DNA of 64,000 nt from Prorocentrum cordatum (lineage: Eukaryota > Sar > Dinophyceae > Prorocentrales > Prorocentraceae). Positions 60,746-64,000 of this stretch are shown here, piece after piece. Location of the stretch: positions 159,636 to 223,635 of the forward strand of contig CAUYUJ010017816.1 in assembly GCA_963575745.1 (NCBI GenBank), read 5' to 3'. The notes under the pieces were generated by a model. That model worked only from the letters and a program-made list of their open reading frames with translations, ran no database searches and was not told where the DNA came from. Every line of letters starts with the position of its first letter. The first letter of the stretch is position 1. The position numbers were made by a program, and so were the translations under genes.

Positions 60746-61913
60746 CCCTCAAGGGCATTCTCACCCACAAGCTATGCTGCCGCAACCGACGTGCATCTTG
60801 AGAGATGGCCTCCACCAACCTCCAACCTTCCCTACCTCCTGGCTCCCTTCTCGATCTCATTTCACCCGCTTGGCCTCGCTAGCTTTCCTCACCCCCACTC
60901 CTGTGGCGGCGGGATGTGTGTGGGGGGGGGGTATAGGGGTGGAGTGGGCCGGGCCTCGCCCCCAGGCCGTCCTGGAGCCAGGGCGGCCGCGGCAGCAAAA
61001 GCGACAGCGCTGCGCACTGGGCAGCTCTGCCCAGCTGCCTACGGTTCCCCCTGCTGCTGCGCATTGGGCAGTTGCCTCCCAGCTGCCCAGCTGCCGACGC
61101 ATTGGGCAGATCTACCTCTGCACTGGCGCCACGGAAGGCAGAAACCTCCCTCCGGCATGGCGGAGATCCCTCCCAAGTGGCCCCCAGCTCCGCGGCCTGG
61201 GCAACCCTGCTCCTGCTTGCAGGGGCGGGTGCCGGTCGCGGGGACGGGGGACAGCTCGGAGGGTCTCCGCTGTGCCGGGGGCGACGGCGAGTGGCGCCCG
61301 CCGCCGCCGGGACAACCCAAACCCCACTCACGCTCGGTGGAAACCTACGGGGCGGCCCTGAGGTCAACTTGCTGGGAGCGCTGCGCGCTACGCCGGCTCG
61401 CAGGCGAGGGATCCCGCCTTTTGGCCGTGGGGGCGCCCTTCTCTGGGGCTTCGTAGGAGAAGAGGGAGAGGCCCTTGGGCCATCCGATTCGGCGAGCGTG
61501 GCCAGGGCAAGCCGCCGCCACACGGCCAACGCACCGGCTCGCTACCCACAGCCACCGTGGCACCTCTCCTCTCCTGGCCTTGCAGCCTCTGCCGGCCGCA
61601 GCGGACACACCGCAGCCTGTGCCAGCAGGCTCGCTGTCCCCGCCAGCCGCCTTGCCCCCGTGGCTTCCGCAGCACGCTCCCTACACAACACTTTTTTGAT
61701 CGCGAGCGACGCAGGCAGCTGCGCGCCGTCAAGGTAGGCAGAGGACAGGCCAGCCTAGCAGGACAGGCGGGAAGAGGGAAGAGGCCACAAGGGTGGCGAG
61801 AACCACGCGGCGGAGGAGACACGAACGAGAGCACACAGAGAGGGCGAGGCGACGAAGAGCAAGAGGGCGAAAGAGCAGCCCACTACACCACACGCGTACC
61901 CTCCAGTAAATGC
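60746..61913. other. No gene recognised
   Basis: 60990-61110 has two to three imperfect units of GCGCATTGGGCAG and CAGCTGCCCAGCTGCC. Open frames are GC-driven. Confidence 0.45.
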
Positions 61914-62225
61914 TCACATCGCCAAAGTTGTGAAGGTGCCTCGGGCAGCCGCCATGGCGTTGGTCACGGCCCACTCCTGCAGCGCAGACGGCTGCTCGCT
62001 CTCTACCCGCACGCAGGCGCTGCTGCACTTCGCCTCCTCCTCCACCTCTGTTAAGAAGGGCGCCTCAGACGAGGTGGGCCCTGAGCGCTCTCCAGGGCGC
62101 CACTCGAGGTAGCCTGTTGACCCAAAGGAGAGGACCCGGCACAGCCACAACAAGACCTGCCCCCTAGGGGCCCGCCCAATATGTTTACACTCTACCGCCA
62201 CGCCACAGGCTTGCTGCTGCGCCAA
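61914..62225 (-). CDS. Exon-like minus-strand ORF, unknown product
   Basis: 103 residues. The segment LEWRPGERSGPTSSEAPFLT and the following VEEEAKCSSACVRVESEQPS are compositionally mixed, unlike neighbouring low-complexity frames. No recognised domain; start and splice sites not established. Confidence 0.22.
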   Translation of the reverse strand: MAQQQACGVAVECKHIGRAPRGQVLLWLCRVLSFGSTGYLEWRPGERSGPTSSEAPFLTEVEEEAKCSSACVRVESEQPSALQEWAVTNAMAAARGTFTTLAM

Positions 62226-62945
62226 CCGCCAGCCCCCAGTTTTTCCCTGCCCCTGAGGCTATGATCGATGCGATCATCTCACCTTCCTCCCTCCTCCTCC
62301 CTGTCTGTCCACTTCAAGTTGTCGTTCCACTACTGTACCCTACTCCCCCAGGGCTGCGTGCGGAGCACTCTCATGCCATCAGGGAATCAGGATATCAGGA
62401 GGAGGACGACAATGATGAGGATGGCTGTGACGATTACGACGGAAATAATGACAATGACGGCGATGGCAATGGAAATGGTGATGGCAATGGCAGAGGACAT
62501 CCTCGATACCCGCCTGGCCCTCAAAAAGTCCCGATTTCTCATTGCTCGATCCTGCCGTTGCCTTACTATGGCGGAAACGGCGGGTCTTGAGGGAAAGGGG
62601 TCTTGGACCCCAGGGCCTTCCCCAGGACCAGCCCATCATCCTGAATGGATTCCTGATGGTCCGCGAGCCCGTGGAGAGCTCTGGGAGGCCGGAAACAACC
62701 CCGACCTTCCAGGACCCGTCTTTTCATGCCTCTTCAACGTAGCCAGAGTAGACCGGGTCGGGGAATGGCGCCGCATCGTCAACGCATCGCCGAGGCGGCG
62801 CCATCTCGGACCAGTTGTTCTTCATGACGTCACCGATGCATCGCCGATGCATTGGAATGCGGCGTGATCCTCCCACCCTGTACGCTGTGGCCTCATGGCT
62901 TCTCGCAGGACCCCTTTTGCTTCGTGGCCCCCCTCTCAGAGTCAT
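62226..62945. other. No gene recognised
   Basis: A GATGATGAGGATGG/GACAATGACGG patch spans 62405-62500. Inverted short motifs (GGCGCCGCATCG / CGATGCATCGCCGATG) lie at 62765-62850. Confidence 0.45.
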
Positions 62946-63106
62946 TCAGGAGGGGAAAAACACACAGACACAATTCATCGGCGATTCCCATAACATATGG
63001 GAAACTATGGGAAGTGGGGGGGACGACAAAAACCCAGAACATATGGGAAAAGATGGGGGATATTTTTATTTGTGTGTATTTATTTGTGTGTCCCAGTTCC
63101 CCTTCA
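62946..63106 (+). mobile_element. Introner-like element, copy 6
   Basis: 161 bp from TCAGGAGGGGAAAAACACAC to CCCAGTTCCCCTTCA, flanked by GTCAT direct repeats (62941-62945 and 63107-63111). Confidence 0.88.
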
Positions 63107-63293
63107 GTCATCCTCGGCGGCCGACCAGCCGACCGACTGGCTTCCGCTTAGGAGGCCGCCCCCCCCGCGCCAACCCTCCGAGCGCCAGCGCGCCACGCGC
63201 TTCAGCGCTCCGACCGCCCCGCTCGCTCGCGGCGGGCGCCGCCGCGGTGCGCCTGCTGCCCCCCCCCACTGCGCGGCGGCGGGCAGACACCCT

Positions 63294-63367
63294 CCTCCTC
63301 CTCCTCCTCCTCCTCCTCCTCCTCCTCCCCCTCCTCCTCCTCCTCCTCCTCCTCCTCCTCCTCCTTC
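63294..63367. repeat. (CTC)n tract
   Basis: CTCCTCCTC run. The Pro/Leu and Gly/Glu frames are artefacts. Confidence 0.95.
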
Positions 63368-64000
63368 CAGGCGGAGCCTCGTCCTCTCGCCCTGCCTCTC
63401 TGAGCCGCCCGCGCCCCGCTGCCGGGCCTGCGCGGGGCCGCCCCGCGCCGAGTGTCCCGCCTCGCTCGCCGGGCCCACCGCCCCCCCCCCCCTGGTCGGG
63501 GGGCGCGCGGTCGCCGGGCGCCCCTCGTCCTCCCCGCTCCGGCCCCACGGCGCGCGAGGAGCCTGCCGGGAGCGCACCTGCGCCACTGGGGATGTCCCGG
63601 GGCCTCCTTGGGCCGCCCCGAGGCCTTCCAGGAGCCCTCTTGCGCCGGCCGAGTGCGCGCCTGGCGCCCTCGCGCGTCCCCCCTCTGGCCAACTCGCCCC
63701 CAGCTCCGCAGTCGGAGCGAGGAGGGAGAAGCGGCGCCAACACCAGGGCCACTTCCGGTGAGGAAGTCCACGATGCCTCCCCGAGCTGCAGGCTGGGGAT
63801 GTCTCGAGCGAGAGGGGAGGACCGCACCATCAGGGAGACCCCCCTTGCTCCTCGGATCGCCTCGCCCTGGTGGTGCTGGTGCCGCCTTCCAATCCATGCT
63901 CCTGCCCGGGACGCCGCCGCCGTGGTGGGTCGCCCGGACGGGGGCCACGGGAGAATCCCTGGCGCTCGCCCCCGAGGGGGGGGGGGGGGGGGGGAGAGGC
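63368..64000. other. No gene recognised; poly-G at window end
   Basis: Very GC-rich sequence open in several frames, ending with a G-run at 63976-63993. A + frame with spaced Cys (63390-63670) is the most protein-like but unrecognised. Confidence 0.4.

Overview
The window looks like nuclear DNA of a dinoflagellate. The strongest evidence is at 10260-10281, where 21 consecutive bases match the dinoflagellate trans-spliced leader (CCGTAGCCATTTTGGCTCAA plus G), placed 70 bp ahead of an ATG on the + strand. The remaining character agrees: high GC, very low gene density, no bacterial-style operons, a decayed LINE of the type with a CCHC knuckle followed by RNase H, and repeats at every scale. I cannot name the species.

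Recognisable coding material is sparse. (1) 2618-4690 (-): 3' part of a broken LINE-type retrotransposon. (2) 10260-10831 (+): a spliced-leader-bearing copy of an M14-type (cytosolic carboxypeptidase-like) mRNA with an in-frame TGA, best read as a processed pseudogene. (3) 56758-57363 (+): terminal exon of a PLAC8-like cysteine-rich membrane protein, the best candidate for a living gene. Exon-like stretches without recognised homology lie at 9413-9960 (-), 18156-18452 (-), 48718-49283 (+), 55554-55690 (+) and 61914-62225 (-). Most other long open frames come from microsatellites or GC-rich repeats.

Layout. 0-16 kb: microsatellites, the LINE, the retrogene, several hairpin (MITE-like) elements, and four of six copies of a ~163-bp dispersed element that resembles an introner. 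16-20 kb: minisatellites, ending in a ~90-bp array. 20.2-32.8 kb: two ~5-kb copies of one composite unit (20205-25191 and 27641-32780). Each has the same left end, ~23-24 copies of a hairpin satellite separated by (CG)n, a 93-bp minisatellite, and the same right end with a short terminal inverted repeat. 33-38 kb: a second and an inverted third array of the ~90-bp family. 38.6-43.6 kb: a large CCAAGAGGCC-type satellite with a ~400-bp higher-order unit carrying a perfect hairpin. 44-55 kb: dispersed repeats, a 540-bp GGA tract and a GCC-rich tandem duplication. 55-64 kb: hairpin elements, the PLAC8-like exon, an inverted copy of the first 500 bp of the window, and the sixth introner-like copy.

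No pathway or operon logic connects the genes. The most interesting content is the mobile and repeat biology: retroposed mRNA, candidate introners, and the paired 5-kb hairpin-satellite units. All similarity statements come from reading by eye; no alignment or database search was run.
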